A stretch of DNA of 64,000 bases from Mayamaea pseudoterrestris (taxonomy: Eukaryota; Bacillariophyta; Bacillariophyceae; Sellaphorales; Sellaphoraceae): NCBI GenBank assembly GCA_027923505.1, contig BROI01000004.1:744001-808000 (forward strand). Direction: 5' to 3'. Positions 30,001 to 39,914 of the stretch are shown here, piece by piece (positions within the stretch are counted from its first letter, which is position 1; every line of letters starts with the position of its first letter). Both the position numbers and the translations under genes were made by a program. The notes beneath the pieces are model-generated. The model had not been told where the DNA came from and ran no database searches. It saw only the letters and a program-made list of their open reading frames with translations.

Positions 30001-33000
30001 GTCAAAATGATGTTGCATCGCAGATCAGACGCCGAGTCGCATCAGTGGCGCAGCAGAATGCTATCCTCCCCAAGATTCCCACGTCACACGTCTCGGGAAC
30101 ATCATTGTATCAGAATTTACGTTCATCTCGTCCGGATAACGAGGCGGAATTGATGCAGGGCGATTCGTCCACTGTTTCCAGACAACATGCAAAATCGATT
30201 CCCACATTCACCACACCGCCACCTTCGTCTCGCGAACCCGCAGACTTGGTTATACAGCCTTCGATGAGCGGTGATTTTGATCCATCGCCTTCCAAAGAAG
30301 CTGACGCTGTTGTGTCGCGGCTACTTAATCTTAAGCAGGCGGAAAAAACAGCTGCTAAGCAAGTAGTTCCACCCATTGACACAGGTGAACAAGTGTATAA
30401 CGAAAAGGGGCCGAACCAACTGCATACACCTAAAGCGACAATGATGATGTTAAATGCTTTCTTGGCAGGACGAGAAGCCATTACGTCGCACGAGACGGGC
30501 AGTAAGACGGAACAGCCGACAATGATTGATGTTGGAGAAGATGATTCGCCTGAGTCACAGGCGAGAGTCGCCGCTGGCAGTCCTACGCAATATCCATCAG
30601 ACCTGCCGACCTTAAAGGACGACCCAAAGTACGCCAAATATTTCAAAATGCTGAGCATGGGCATGCCATTGGAGGTTGTCAAGCATGCCATGACCAGAGA
30701 CGGCTTTAATCCAGCAGTGATGGACCAAGACCACAACAAACCTGTTGGCATTCCCTTGAATCGCGACCCCAAATACTCAAAGTACTTCAAGATGCTTGGT
30801 ATTGGCCTTCCAATGGACGCCGTGAAGCATGCCATGGAGCGCGATGGTTTAAATTCTTCGGTAATGGATCGCGATCATAGTCTTCCGGCAGAAGCAGTTT
30901 CCAGCGACGATCTCGAGGAACCCAAAGAAAAGGACTCCCATCGCCGGGCGCGTTTGCATTGGAAGACGCTTCGTCAGGTTACCTCGAACTCACTTTGGGC
31001 TAAAATTGATCAAGATGATCAGTTGGAAAAGATATTGATTGACGAGGCAGAGTTTCAGGAATTGTTTCAGGTTGTCAAGGATGAAGAAGCAAACACTGCT
31101 ACAACGACTCGACCAAAGATTTCCGCGAAGAGAGGGGTTTGTGTCATTGACCCAAAGCGAGCTAACAATGGAGGAATTATCCTTGCCCGACTAAAAATGT
31201 CGCACGATGAAATGGCGGACGCCGTCGACAGAATCAACGAAAACGCTTTGACGGCTGAACAAATTGAGCACATTATTGAATATCTGCCATCTAAAGAAGA
31301 GCGAAAAGCCCTTGAGGCGTACATGCTGGAAGGAGGGCAAGATGCCGCCGAAAAGTTTGACAGGCTATGCGAGTGCGAAAAGTTCATGGTCTCCATGATG
31401 ACAGTAAAGCACGCAAAACGAAAGGTCCGAGCACTCTTGTTCAAATTGCAATTTCGAACATGCTTGGAAGATATTTATAATGACACTGTCATCGTTGAGT
31501 CGGCATGCGATGAATTGAATAATTCTGTCCGTCTTCGACAACTATTCGGCATCATTCTGACGTTTGGAAACCGTTTGAACACTGTTGGCAGCGGCAAGCA
31601 GCGAAGGGCGGGAGCTTTCACGCTGGATTCCTTACTAAAGCTCAAGCAAGCAAAGGCGTTCGACAAGAAGACAACTTTTCTCCATTACGTTGTGCTCATT
31701 GTTCGCAGGAACAACGAAATTTTATTGAGATTCAAAGATGACCTTCCCTCAGTCTTCAGAGCCGACAAAATCTTCTGGGACCAGTGCGTCAACGATTTAG
31801 AAGAGGTTGAAAATCAGCTCGAGAATGTCCGTAAGATATCGCTTCATCAAGCGCGCCAATCGCACACGTACCGACTTCGGCGTAAGAAACGCGATGATGA
31901 TGCGGAGAGCTTGAGCGATGGCGAAATGGACCTATCTTTAGAGGAAGAAGTGGAGCTTTTGCGATCGACACCTATTGGTATGTTTACTCTAAGCGCCATC
32001 AAGTACGTTTCCAGTCTACGCGATAAGGTTGAGGTCACGAAGACCAAGTTCGCGCGACTTTTGGAGTACTTTGGAGACGAAGACAAAAAGCTACAGCCTC
32101 ATGAACTATTTAGCATAATAGGTACTTTCAGTCGGGATTTCGAAAAGGCAAATGAGGAAGTTGTCGCAAATGAGAAGAAGAAGCAACGCGAGGAAAGGAA
32201 GCGCCAGGCTGTAAGTAAAGCCGGTCCTGGTAGGCCACCAACTTACTCTCCTGGACAAAAGCCGGGTAGCAACCCACTATTAAAGGCGTCGAACCCAGAA
32301 CCCACAATGTTCCATGTGCTGACTGAGATGAAGGCAAAGGTCGCAGCAAAAGAAGCCGTCCCCATGCATCCCGTTCATCCTCAACAGTTGAGGCGTATCG
32401 AAGAATCGCCGCCAAACGGCTCGGCTGGTGGCCACGAGCGATATTCATCTCAGCCAATTCAGCGTCCAGCTGGTCACGACGAGCAGCGTTCGCCTCAACC
32501 TGTCCAGCGCCAAGCCAATTCTTCTAGCAGCAGCTCCAATGCGGTTGTAAATACTCCTGAAAAATCTTCAGTTAGCGGTAGCCGTCGCGACCTACCTGGT
32601 AGTACCGAGATCCAGAAAACTCCCTCACCCATTAAGGTTGCTCAGATATCCCCATCAAAAACACCAATTTCACGGACACCTTCGACACAAGAAGATGTTA
32701 AGACAATTCCTGAACCTAAACAAGCTCCCCATGCCAGTCCACCTACGGCAACGCCGAGGGCTCACAATATTCTCCGCGAAAAAGCCAAACTGCGTCGTCA
32801 GCGGTACATTCAGGATCGCTCTCCGCCTCCTCCAGCTGCAACTGCACAAGAACAAAATATTGCTACCCCTCCGTTGGTGCGTAACAGATCTCCGGAAGCG
32901 AACGATGATGGTGCACAACCACTGTCCCCTCGCTCCAGCATGCGTCTGCGCATGGAACAGCGCGTACACAGAAACCGCTTTAGTGCAGCCGGGGCTCATT

Positions 33001-33002
33001 AA
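27075..33002 (+). CDS. Formin (FH2-domain actin nucleator), long disordered N terminus
   Basis: One exon, 1975 residues. Residues 1-1170 are low complexity, with poly-Gln and Ser/Ala repeats and no recognised GBD/FH3 region. Two copies of a 45-residue motif lie about residues 1180-1278; each runs DPKYxKYFKMLxxGxP, then a KHAM and RDG segment, then VMDxDH. They resemble the C-terminal motif of the WASH-complex subunit WASHC3/CCDC53. The FH2 domain spans about 1288-1700: RLHWKTLRQV, IILARLKMSHDEMADAVD, LRQLFGIILTFGNRLNTVG, FTLDSLLKLKQAKAFDKK and KLQPHELFSIIGTFSRDF. No proline-rich FH1 tract precedes it, so profilin-actin delivery may be weak or use other sequences. FH2 domains nucleate and cap actin filaments as dimers. 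A basic linker (EKKKQREERKRQ) and a Pro/Ser tail follow. Confidence 0.9.
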   Translation: MYSTRQPAPISTTRRESSGSRYGSNNGPLSNTSTSSRRHQLALFRHASTKRASAKSMSKTRQHAKQLASMQQQANNADNQQQETVAVDFFADFSAAFPDADATPSMDLFAAAPQQHSSASASFSNGNSSNALLRRRLSKSNNHHKLLHTNDSFASDDYNVNEYSNNNYHHAAATANIDTSFFDENPFAAQQRDLEEEERQKRALSQQAQMMAQAAAKVQERQRRAAAAANANAAVQQQQDDLFQPDWSSQHEATTQRIPAAAASSSPSNKNQNQRTAASFFADQEQKVQQSPAASRSHSQIGSGNAAATYNHSPVSAGSSSYNNNQHNVVLSGGAAARRRVRSQMKKSGNGGGGSSVGESDATNYSHSPASSSKHLQSPPQSPLMLNSPALKSAQQQQQQQRWQLQQQQYNNHQHSDASSIGASSTGSRSQYLPHPRSVTGSTRSITSSTASSSGQNDIFDTKHPDGGFRFDAFGLDESQINYEVTQAMQEIAHQNPNISFFMDNDDFANSNVWDNVSPNQSRASTPTKDEQDGFVDGFRVNKLGGLRQSPTSTERTSLTSDSSGRVNLFKLKAGFHESKPARRVVAAPSTDRRQSLSTRQPQQQQQQQQQDGMQLEMPRLQEPIMRRTKSQDVDFFDPGFESSDAEGFESDVGGTNTSTTADPTEIPSSTDGSVRRHEEKKDDDAGETSKRRPTMEALKSKWSLHSGSAMRMQPNGRPSPRQQQSAASPQLTQPMVSTRQFDAPAASMKEGNYGKRQLEMKNSVQEAVIRPAPSYERREGHQSISSGRSSPVSTHGDSPQHANQYQQQVGGETPNLDEQSNQRQAPYDNAKLDVAPSFESFRDRLRPVGSQDDKFVKAKSEGGAAINMSAVNAVLRRIEIVSPNDSKSDTGVPSPAFAQVKLRRTMIAKMEDTKQEAALAEPKLPTHEPEQQELRQVDEPVQPERKMTYREKRELELQQQREEEERRKADEAALSQNDVASQIRRRVASVAQQNAILPKIPTSHVSGTSLYQNLRSSRPDNEAELMQGDSSTVSRQHAKSIPTFTTPPPSSREPADLVIQPSMSGDFDPSPSKEADAVVSRLLNLKQAEKTAAKQVVPPIDTGEQVYNEKGPNQLHTPKATMMMLNAFLAGREAITSHETGSKTEQPTMIDVGEDDSPESQARVAAGSPTQYPSDLPTLKDDPKYAKYFKMLSMGMPLEVVKHAMTRDGFNPAVMDQDHNKPVGIPLNRDPKYSKYFKMLGIGLPMDAVKHAMERDGLNSSVMDRDHSLPAEAVSSDDLEEPKEKDSHRRARLHWKTLRQVTSNSLWAKIDQDDQLEKILIDEAEFQELFQVVKDEEANTATTTRPKISAKRGVCVIDPKRANNGGIILARLKMSHDEMADAVDRINENALTAEQIEHIIEYLPSKEERKALEAYMLEGGQDAAEKFDRLCECEKFMVSMMTVKHAKRKVRALLFKLQFRTCLEDIYNDTVIVESACDELNNSVRLRQLFGIILTFGNRLNTVGSGKQRRAGAFTLDSLLKLKQAKAFDKKTTFLHYVVLIVRRNNEILLRFKDDLPSVFRADKIFWDQCVNDLEEVENQLENVRKISLHQARQSHTYRLRRKKRDDDAESLSDGEMDLSLEEEVELLRSTPIGMFTLSAIKYVSSLRDKVEVTKTKFARLLEYFGDEDKKLQPHELFSIIGTFSRDFEKANEEVVANEKKKQREERKRQAVSKAGPGRPPTYSPGQKPGSNPLLKASNPEPTMFHVLTEMKAKVAAKEAVPMHPVHPQQLRRIEESPPNGSAGGHERYSSQPIQRPAGHDEQRSPQPVQRQANSSSSSSNAVVNTPEKSSVSGSRRDLPGSTEIQKTPSPIKVAQISPSKTPISRTPSTQEDVKTIPEPKQAPHASPPTATPRAHNILREKAKLRRQRYIQDRSPPPPAATAQEQNIATPPLVRNRSPEANDDGAQPLSPRSSMRLRMEQRVHRNRFSAAGAH

Positions 33003-33184
33003 TAGGAAGTAAGAAATAAGTTGATGTACTTTATCACCATGTCTTTACAAAAAGCATACCCTAGTAGCTGATAAAGTGAAGGACTTTACGCATAGGTCAT
33101 TATGAGTAGAAAAATTGTAACCGCAACCTTGCTTGCAGATGATCCACACAGCGTTACTGCAGCCGTCTACTATACATTGCCAAC

Positions 33185-35014
33185 TTAGCTTCTATAATCG
33201 GCATTGATTGCAACATATTCGTCCGTAAGGTCGGATCCGAGAATGACAGCGTTGCCCTTGCCACTGCCATTGAAATCAACACCAATCTCAACGAACCGCT
33301 GGTGCGGTGGATACACTGATTTTTCGTCGTATTGGGCACTTTTCATATGATCACTGAGCTCCTTTTCAACGTCATCTCCTTCCAGCAAAAATCTGCCATT
33401 TCGGCATATAGTGCGACCACCCAACGACAAGGTGACTTGACTTGTATCGGCCTTTGGGTTGTGCTGTCCCATGTACGAGCCAATCGCTCCAGCAAGTCGA
33501 CCAGTGTTTGGATCATTGCCGGCAATCGCACATTTAAAGAGCGGTGAGTTGACAATGTGTCGCCCCAATCGTCTCGCCTCCAAGTCGCTGCCCGGATAGT
33601 CGGTAATCACCACGCGCATCACATGGCCCGTGCCTTCACCGTTGCGGACCATGTCGGCCGCCAGTCCCTTGCTGATGGACAGGAGCGCCTCGCGAAACTC
33701 GTTTACATCGGTACCTTCCACTTGGTTGGATGCCACCAAGACGCAAGTATCCGAGGTTGACTCTGCTCCGTCGACGGAAATACTGTTGAAGGAAACGTCC
33801 ACAGCTTCCTCAAGCATGCTCTGCAAATTCTTCTTCTTGATATCAGCGTCCGTCATAATGTACGCCAACATGGTTGCCTATTGATGCCATGATAGTGTTT
33901 GTGTGAGTCAATAAAAAATCACTTTACACGCACATACACTTTGTCGCATTGCATACTCACCATGTTTGGTTCAATCATCCCCGCCCCCTTGGCGATGCCA
34001 ACAATCCGCGCACCATTCGACAACGTCTTGGACCTCACTTTGGGCCACCGATCCGTCGTGCAAATTGCCTTGGCCGCATCGAGTGCACTCTCACTGTTCA
34101 ACGCCTCCACGGCTCGTGGCACAATGTCAGACGCCAGTTCCTCCGCCGGAAGTCTCCATCCAATCACGCCCGTGCTGCTCGGCAAGACGTGGTGGCGACT
34201 ATCCAAACCGAGCGCATCGGAAACGGCGCGACACACCATTTCGGCGTCGGCCTGGCCGTCTCCGCCACTGCAAACGTTGGACACCTTGTTGTTAATGACA
34301 ATGGCGGCAAGAGGTTGCTTCTCCTGGACGCGTTGTCGACCAACCAAAATGGGAGCTCCGGGGAACTATGAAAACGTATAGTTTAGTTGTATGAGATTCA
34401 TGCAGTAGATTGCGACAGAAGTAGCAGGAGATTTGGTAAAAAGATGAGATTCATGCAGTAGATTGCGACAGAAGTAGCAGGAGATTTGGTAAAAAGAAAA
34501 GTTTTCGTGGAGGAGGGATCAAGTGTGTGAAACAACCAAATCGTTGTCACTTGGTATCAATCGTTCCAATTCCTATTTACATCAACTAATTCGCTCACTC
34601 ACAAGCACACACAATCGCACACACACTCGCAAATGCCTTATTACGTACCTTGTTACTGGTAAACACTGCCGCCCAGTGCTGCGTCGGTGCCTGCGTCAAA
34701 TGAATGACCGTCGCTCTTATAGGCAACTCTCCTAACGCCGGCGCTTCCCTCGACAAAAACGTGCCCGAGGCTGTCCCCGTGGCGAAGCCGAGCGGCAGTT
34801 TGGAAATTTTTTGCAGGTAATTCAAATAGTCGGCTTCGTTCTCAAAGTCTGGTAACGTTTCGTGCGAGTCAGAGTATAATGTTGTTGATGTTGATGACGA
34901 AAGTGCCGTGTGACGACGCGAAATGCGAGCAGTCGTTGGACTTCGGGCCAATGCAGATTGAAAGGCCCAGCTGGTCGACCGAGCCGTTAGAAAAAATAGA
35001 CTGAGAGTCTTCAT
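33185..35014 (-). CDS. ARGJ: Arginine biosynthesis bifunctional protein ArgJ (ornithine acetyltransferase), plastid type
   Basis: Exons 35014-34649, 34365-33961 and 33877-33185 join in phase 0 to give 487 residues. The leader has a signal peptide and a TSWAF plastid entry motif. ArgJ motifs follow: LPLGFATGTASG, then VFTSNK|FPGAPI at the first join, PLAAIVINNKVSNV, LPSSTGVIGW, then KGAGMIEPNM|ATMLAYIMTDA at the second join, CVLVASNQVEGTD, VITDYPGSDLEARRLGRHI and NPNTGRLAGAIGSYMG-like sequence. Thr259, the second codon of exon 3, is the expected self-cleavage site and nucleophile. The enzyme moves acetyl from N-acetylornithine to glutamate in arginine synthesis, here probably in the plastid. 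A perfect 53-bp tandem pair sits in the first intron. It lies head to head with thioredoxin. Confidence 0.93.
34391..34496. repeat. 53-bp perfect tandem duplication in ArgJ intron 1
   Basis: Units 34391-34443 and 34444-34496 are identical. Confidence 0.95.
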
Positions 35015-35301
35015 TGTCAAATGTCGATTTGGTGCGTCTATATTATGCAGCGATCGGCTTTAACAACCAAGGCTTGGAATGAAGCTTGTGATGGGCGCGG
35101 ATCTTTGCATCGGATCCCTCGTTTTAAGCCCGAAACCCCAAGTGCGTCAAGCGTGACGCCCGCGAGGATCGAGCTTCAAGAATCGTCGTCACGCGGTCGG
35201 CATCCTCCGGCTGCAGGCTGCTTGCTGTTCGAAGAATCGTTTGAAGTAGTCTTGTAAACACATTCCATTACAACTACTATACCTGCATTCATTCAATCAC
35301 T

Positions 35302-35784
35302 ATGCACTGCCACGTTTCTACAAACTCCATGGTTTGCCTAGCGACAACGCTGCTGCTAGTCTTGGTGTCTTCATCGTTTGCCTTTGCTCCGCTTCCTTTG
35401 GTTCATGGAACAATTTCTGCCTCTACAAGATCAACCTCCGCTCGACACGCCGTATTAAGCATTGACAATGAAGCTACCTTTGACCAAACGATTAGTGCGA
35501 ACAAAATGGTGGTCATTGACTACAGCACCACGTGGTGCGGTCCCTGCAAGGTGATTGCCCCCAAGTTTGACGAACTCTCCAACAAGTACACGCAGGCAAC
35601 CTTTGTCAAGGTCATTGGCGACGCCAGTCCGGAGGCCAGCAAGCTCATGAAGCGGGAGGGTGTCAGGAGTGTTCCGAGCTTTCACTACTTTGTCAATGGT
35701 GAAAAGGTGGATGTGGTGAATGGAGCGAACGCGGAGGCGATTGAAGCGGCCATTTCGAAACATGTCATGGCGGTTTCGGGTTAG
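35302..35784 (+). CDS. Plastid thioredoxin
   Basis: The 160-residue product has a signal peptide followed by the classical plastid entry motif SSSFAFAPLPL. The thioredoxin fold follows: MVVIDYSTTWCGPCKV, with the redox pair C79-G-P-C82 after W78, then FDELSNKYTQATFVKV, VRSVPSFHYFVNGEKVD (cis-proline in VPS) and VNGANAEAIEAAI. The role is thiol-disulfide transfer to plastid enzymes. The active site is standard, so it is probably a functional reductant. I cannot fix the type (f, m, y or h). It is 287 bp head to head from ArgJ. Confidence 0.92.
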   Translation: MHCHVSTNSMVCLATTLLLVLVSSSFAFAPLPLVHGTISASTRSTSARHAVLSIDNEATFDQTISANKMVVIDYSTTWCGPCKVIAPKFDELSNKYTQATFVKVIGDASPEASKLMKREGVRSVPSFHYFVNGEKVDVVNGANAEAIEAAISKHVMAVSG

Positions 35785-36396
35785 ACATTTAAGATGGGTG
35801 ATGGAAAAAGGAGGATACATTGGGATTGAAGAAATTGGTGCTGGAGTACAGTAGGTGGATTGGCGTGATGGTGAAAGTCGATTGAAATATTGTAGCTGTG
35901 CTTGGAGCAACTTGGATGAGGGAGAAGGTTTGTGTTATTAGTTAACATTTAAGTCACCAATAAAAGGTCAGTAACAAAAAGGAAGATGGAGTGTAGTAGG
36001 CAGTATGATATAGCAAATCGTTGATCCGTGCATTTGCAGCGAGCTGCGCTGCAACCGGTACAACTCGTGGGTATGCCTCCGCCTTTAGGTCAACGGGCTA
36101 CCCAGATATTAGTATACGTAGAATAACGAAACGTCAACCCGCGAGCATAAGATTGCGACTTGATTGTTTGTAGCACATGTTTTCCGGAAATCGATGGTAC
36201 GGGGCTATTGGACTTTACTTACACCTTACCCATTCTTTTATCTTAGCCTTTGGCGACGCTCGTCGTCGCAGAGACTCCATAAATGCCGGATTAGGTTGAT
36301 AAAACGATCTGTAGGTATCGGTCGATGTAGCTTTTTAAGAAGGTGTACCGATAAGCTATATATACTTGTACTTGCGCAGTATCAGCGTACATTATG
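35785..36396. other. Intergenic, nothing recognised
   Basis: These 612 bases lie between two convergent genes. Short frames are antisense or random. Confidence 0.5.
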
Positions 36397-37778
36397 TTAG
36401 CACTTGGTAGAAACGACGCTCCAAAAGAAGGAAGCTAGCACTTGGTACCAGTCGCCGCCCATGTGAATATTGTCATGATGTTCAGCTAACCGCGATGCTT
36501 CCAAAACGTCCATGAATACAGTATTCAACTCTGGCATTCGCTCCACAATTTCTTGGACACCCGCATTCCAAGATCTGGTTTGATTGACTGTTTGTGGATA
36601 TGGAAATGGCTCAGTCTGTTTTGGCGCGGTTGCTCCAAGCCAAATAATACTTTCGCAGTGGGAGTTCAAGACTCCAAGGTACCATTCAACGTTTGCCAAA
36701 TACTTTTCTCGTGTCATGTTTTGGATACCAGCATCGTGGTGAGCCGTGCTGACGATACAGTATGGCTTGCCCCAATCACGGACAAGACCATCAGAGTTGT
36801 AGCTGGCATTTATAAAGACAGCATTGTTTTCTTGTGTCGTCGTAAACAAATCGCTTTGCATTTCCACATCGCGGGCAAACTCTGCTTTGATAAATCCACC
36901 ATAGACAAGAGATGAATTCTGCTGCTTCAATGGGTCCTGCACATTGTCGGCCCTTTGTATGGTATCAAGGCAAGATTGTGACTCGTTGGCTAGCGAACAG
37001 ACGCGTACAGTCGTTCTGCATTGTGCCTGTAAATGGAGTTGAGCAGATGTTGAATGTTAGCGAAGAGGCAGCCAGCAGTCGCCAATACATTTTTGATCAT
37101 AGTACGTACACAGTCACTGCAAAAATGATGTGTCAAACCAAACACCACAGGCCCTTCGCCCAAGTCAAGATTGGGAGGTCTCCAAACATTGTTGGCTGGG
37201 TACTGAAGCCCATATGCAAGATTGCTCCGGCAGTGAGAGCCAAATCGAAAGCTGCATGAATATAGGCCTGGACAAACTGAATCAAGATTGGCAACAAATT
37301 GGTCCTCTTTGAAGTGATCTTGAAGGTCCTTGAACAGACGATTAGGTCCCACCGTGGAATCGCCAAAGAATAAAACCCGACGTCCCAGTCTGTCACTTTT
37401 GTGCGAACAAAGGCGAGAGACTATCAATTCACGGCACTCTGTATCATTATGTGTAGGCGACCATGTACATGATGAAGAAGGTTTTGCGGGAGATGCAGTG
37501 TCTGGTGTCGTCGGGAAGGCTTCTAGGATTCCTTCAGACTGCGAGAATGCTGCGTCGGATACACTCGCTTGGTCATTCAATGTAATGATAGAGGGGGCTT
37601 TCCCATTTATATACTTGGCCGAAATTTGCGTCTTCCAGCGGATTACCGACAGGGTGCGGCCGACGCTGCCGTCGTCAACGACAATCCAGACAATGTTCAA
37701 AAGGACGACAAAGAGCAGGATAGCTATAAATGCAGGTCGTGAGACGCTGAATCTACTATTAGACGTAGGATCCATCAT
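36397..37778 (-). CDS. PC-esterase/GDSL-like (TBL-type) membrane protein
   Basis: Exons 37778-37110 (donor GTACGT) and 37026-36397 (acceptor TTTACAG) give 432 residues. A short tail and one membrane helix (PAFIAILLFVVLLNIVWIVV) are followed by a lumenal domain. The nucleophile block VLFFGDSTVGPNRLF is the GDS motif near residue 138, and the C-terminal His is in HDNIHMGGDWYQ (DxxH). In between are paired Cys segments (CPGLYSCSF and HHFCSDCAQCR). This layout is that of TBL/CASD1-type sugar O-acetyltransferases or esterases of the Golgi. The acceptor sugar is unknown. Several N-glycan sequons (INAS, QNMT) support a lumenal location. Head to head with the CinA-fusion gene. Confidence 0.75.
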
Positions 37779-38039
37779 GGTCAGCTTTTCAAAGTCGGTC
37801 GTTGTGGAAGCAAGAGGTGCAGTTGTCGTGCAAGATTCAAAACGTTTGAAAACGTTGCAACGGCATGGCAGGCTGGCTCGTGACTATGGCAAAGAGTGCA
37901 AACGGGCCGAAACAAAACTAACAACAATCACCAATCAAAACGCTTTGATTTTTTGCCACGATCAAACACATGAAATCAATAATAACGATGTGACATTTTC
38001 ATTTACTCCGTTTCAACTTTTTCAACCATCATCGTCACC

Positions 38040-39914
38040 ATGGTGAATGGCGTGCAGAGACCTGCATGCTTGGTAAACAGGAACGTTCGTTGCTGCTCTT
38101 TCCTATTTCTGATAGCCTTGTCGCATTTGGGTTTATCAGCGAATTCATATACTACGTGTGGTCCGTTTATAAAGAGACCGTCGATCTCGTCATCAGGTGA
38201 TGCCTTCATGTTCCATACCTGTATCTTCAATAGCAGAATAGTTAAAGACTCGACATTTAGACTGTGCAGACGATCATCTGTTGCTTGCAATAAACGTCAC
38301 TCGAGTCAAAGCTTCAAGCGAGCCATGATGACGTCGTCCTCCTCCTCCGGCGATGACCCATCACGCGATAGCGATTACTATTCACTCGACAATCTCCGTA
38401 CTCGCATGCAAGCCTTTGTGCTAAAGCAGCAGCAAGAGATTGAAAGCAGCAGGATACAGCTAGCAGTAGCTCTTGCAGGAGGCGGCTCGCACTTTCTATC
38501 GACCCTGACATCAACGCCGGGTGCGTCCACTGTTTTGCTGGAAGGAACTGTGACCTATGATCGCGCCTCCTATTGGGATTACGTCGAAAACAGTAGTGAC
38601 AATGACGCATTGATAATACTTGATGGAGACGAAACTTTTCGTTATGCGTCTCTTAAAGCGTCACGATTACTCGGGGCTGCAACCATGCGACGAGCCGTTT
38701 ACTTGACGGCCAAAGGTGACAAGCTGCACGTTCCATCGATAGTACAAGTTTCGACTGCTCCACAAGCAAGCTCACAAGATATTACAACGCGAATGGGTCA
38801 ATCCATGGGAATTGCCATGACGAGCAAACTACAATCTACAAGTAAATGGCCGAGTCGAGCCTATGTTGTCGTGGAGCGGCAGAATGGTCCTTCATTGACA
38901 ATCGAAGCAACCTTGAGCAGCAGCAGTGCTCGGACTAGACTGGAGGAGGATGTCTTTGTGAGTCATATGCTATTGACGTGTCTGGAGAAGGCGCTTAATG
39001 AAGATGATGACACTTTAAATGGCAATGTTGTAAAAGCAAACGGCAAAGACCACGACAGAATCGTCACGACTGATTGCGGCGATGTGCTGGCAATCTCGGT
39101 ACCGCCCAAGATTGATCCCCAGCAGGCGGTCGCTGATGCTATTCACCGCATACTGTCGCAAGGCGAGTCGTGTGTCATGCTCATCCCTGATTACAGCACG
39201 AGTAGAGTCATTGGCAGCAATGGCAATACACTGCACTGGAAACCACTTGCAGCGCCATCATTACCACCCAAATCATTAGTAGTGTCGGGAAGCTTCAATC
39301 CGCCGCATGTGGGTCACATTGGACTTGCTCGAGCGGCACTCGACGCAACGACTTGTCCGACAGTTTGGTTTGAGCTGGCGCTGACCAACGCTGACAAGGT
39401 GAACGATTGGACCGTCGAGCAAGTGTTAAATCGTCTGAATGGATTTGCCACGCTTCTACCAGACCCACAAACTAATCCTTTCTCATGGGGCGTAATTTTG
39501 ACCAACAATGCTCCATTGTTCGTCGACAAGGCATATTTGTTGGATCCGCTCCAGGCAAAGTCCAAATTGAAGCGACTCGCTGGCCAAGAGCAGTTGCATT
39601 TTGTGATTGGGACAGACACGTTAGTGCGCATGGTAGACCCAAAGTATTACGACAACTCTCGAGATGAGATGCTAGATACACTTGCCAGAATGCCATGTCG
39701 CTTTGTGGTGGGTGGCCGACTGCAACAAAACAAAGATGCTAATAACGGGCAGCTGGAAGTGTTTGTCACTGGAAAGGAGCAAGTGGACGAGTTGCCAAAT
39801 GAACTTAAAGACAAGTTCGTTCTACTACCACACTTCCGGATGGATATAAGCTCAACAGAGTTAAGGAAACGAATGGCCGCGATAGGCAAAGGCAATGAAG
39901 CGCAACGGAACTGA
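38040..39914 (+). CDS. CinA-like + nucleotidyltransferase fusion protein
   Basis: The 624-residue protein has a possible N-terminal signal segment (CSFLFLIALSHLGLSANS). Residues about 125-290 look like the CinA/PncC C-terminal domain: RIQLAVALAGGGSHFLSTL, TPGASTVLLEGTVTYD and MGQSMGIAMTS. The bacterial ESCTGG catalytic stretch reads LAGGGSH here, so amidase activity is doubtful. Residues about 405-615 are a cytidylyltransferase/NMN adenylyltransferase fold: VVSGSFNPPHVGHIGLARAA, HFVIGTDTLVRMVDP and ISSTELRKRM (the second motif). Plants have a similar two-domain protein, so the fusion is not new, but its reaction is unproven. An NAD-related adenylyltransferase role is the best guess. Confidence 0.75.
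   Translation: MVNGVQRPACLVNRNVRCCSFLFLIALSHLGLSANSYTTCGPFIKRPSISSSGDAFMFHTCIFNSRIVKDSTFRLCRRSSVACNKRHSSQSFKRAMMTSSSSSGDDPSRDSDYYSLDNLRTRMQAFVLKQQQEIESSRIQLAVALAGGGSHFLSTLTSTPGASTVLLEGTVTYDRASYWDYVENSSDNDALIILDGDETFRYASLKASRLLGAATMRRAVYLTAKGDKLHVPSIVQVSTAPQASSQDITTRMGQSMGIAMTSKLQSTSKWPSRAYVVVERQNGPSLTIEATLSSSSARTRLEEDVFVSHMLLTCLEKALNEDDDTLNGNVVKANGKDHDRIVTTDCGDVLAISVPPKIDPQQAVADAIHRILSQGESCVMLIPDYSTSRVIGSNGNTLHWKPLAAPSLPPKSLVVSGSFNPPHVGHIGLARAALDATTCPTVWFELALTNADKVNDWTVEQVLNRLNGFATLLPDPQTNPFSWGVILTNNAPLFVDKAYLLDPLQAKSKLKRLAGQEQLHFVIGTDTLVRMVDPKYYDNSRDEMLDTLARMPCRFVVGGRLQQNKDANNGQLEVFVTGKEQVDELPNELKDKFVLLPHFRMDISSTELRKRMAAIGKGNEAQRN

Noticed and set aside
35455-35910. Minus-strand frame opposite thioredoxin
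   Set aside because: Antisense to a clear thioredoxin gene.
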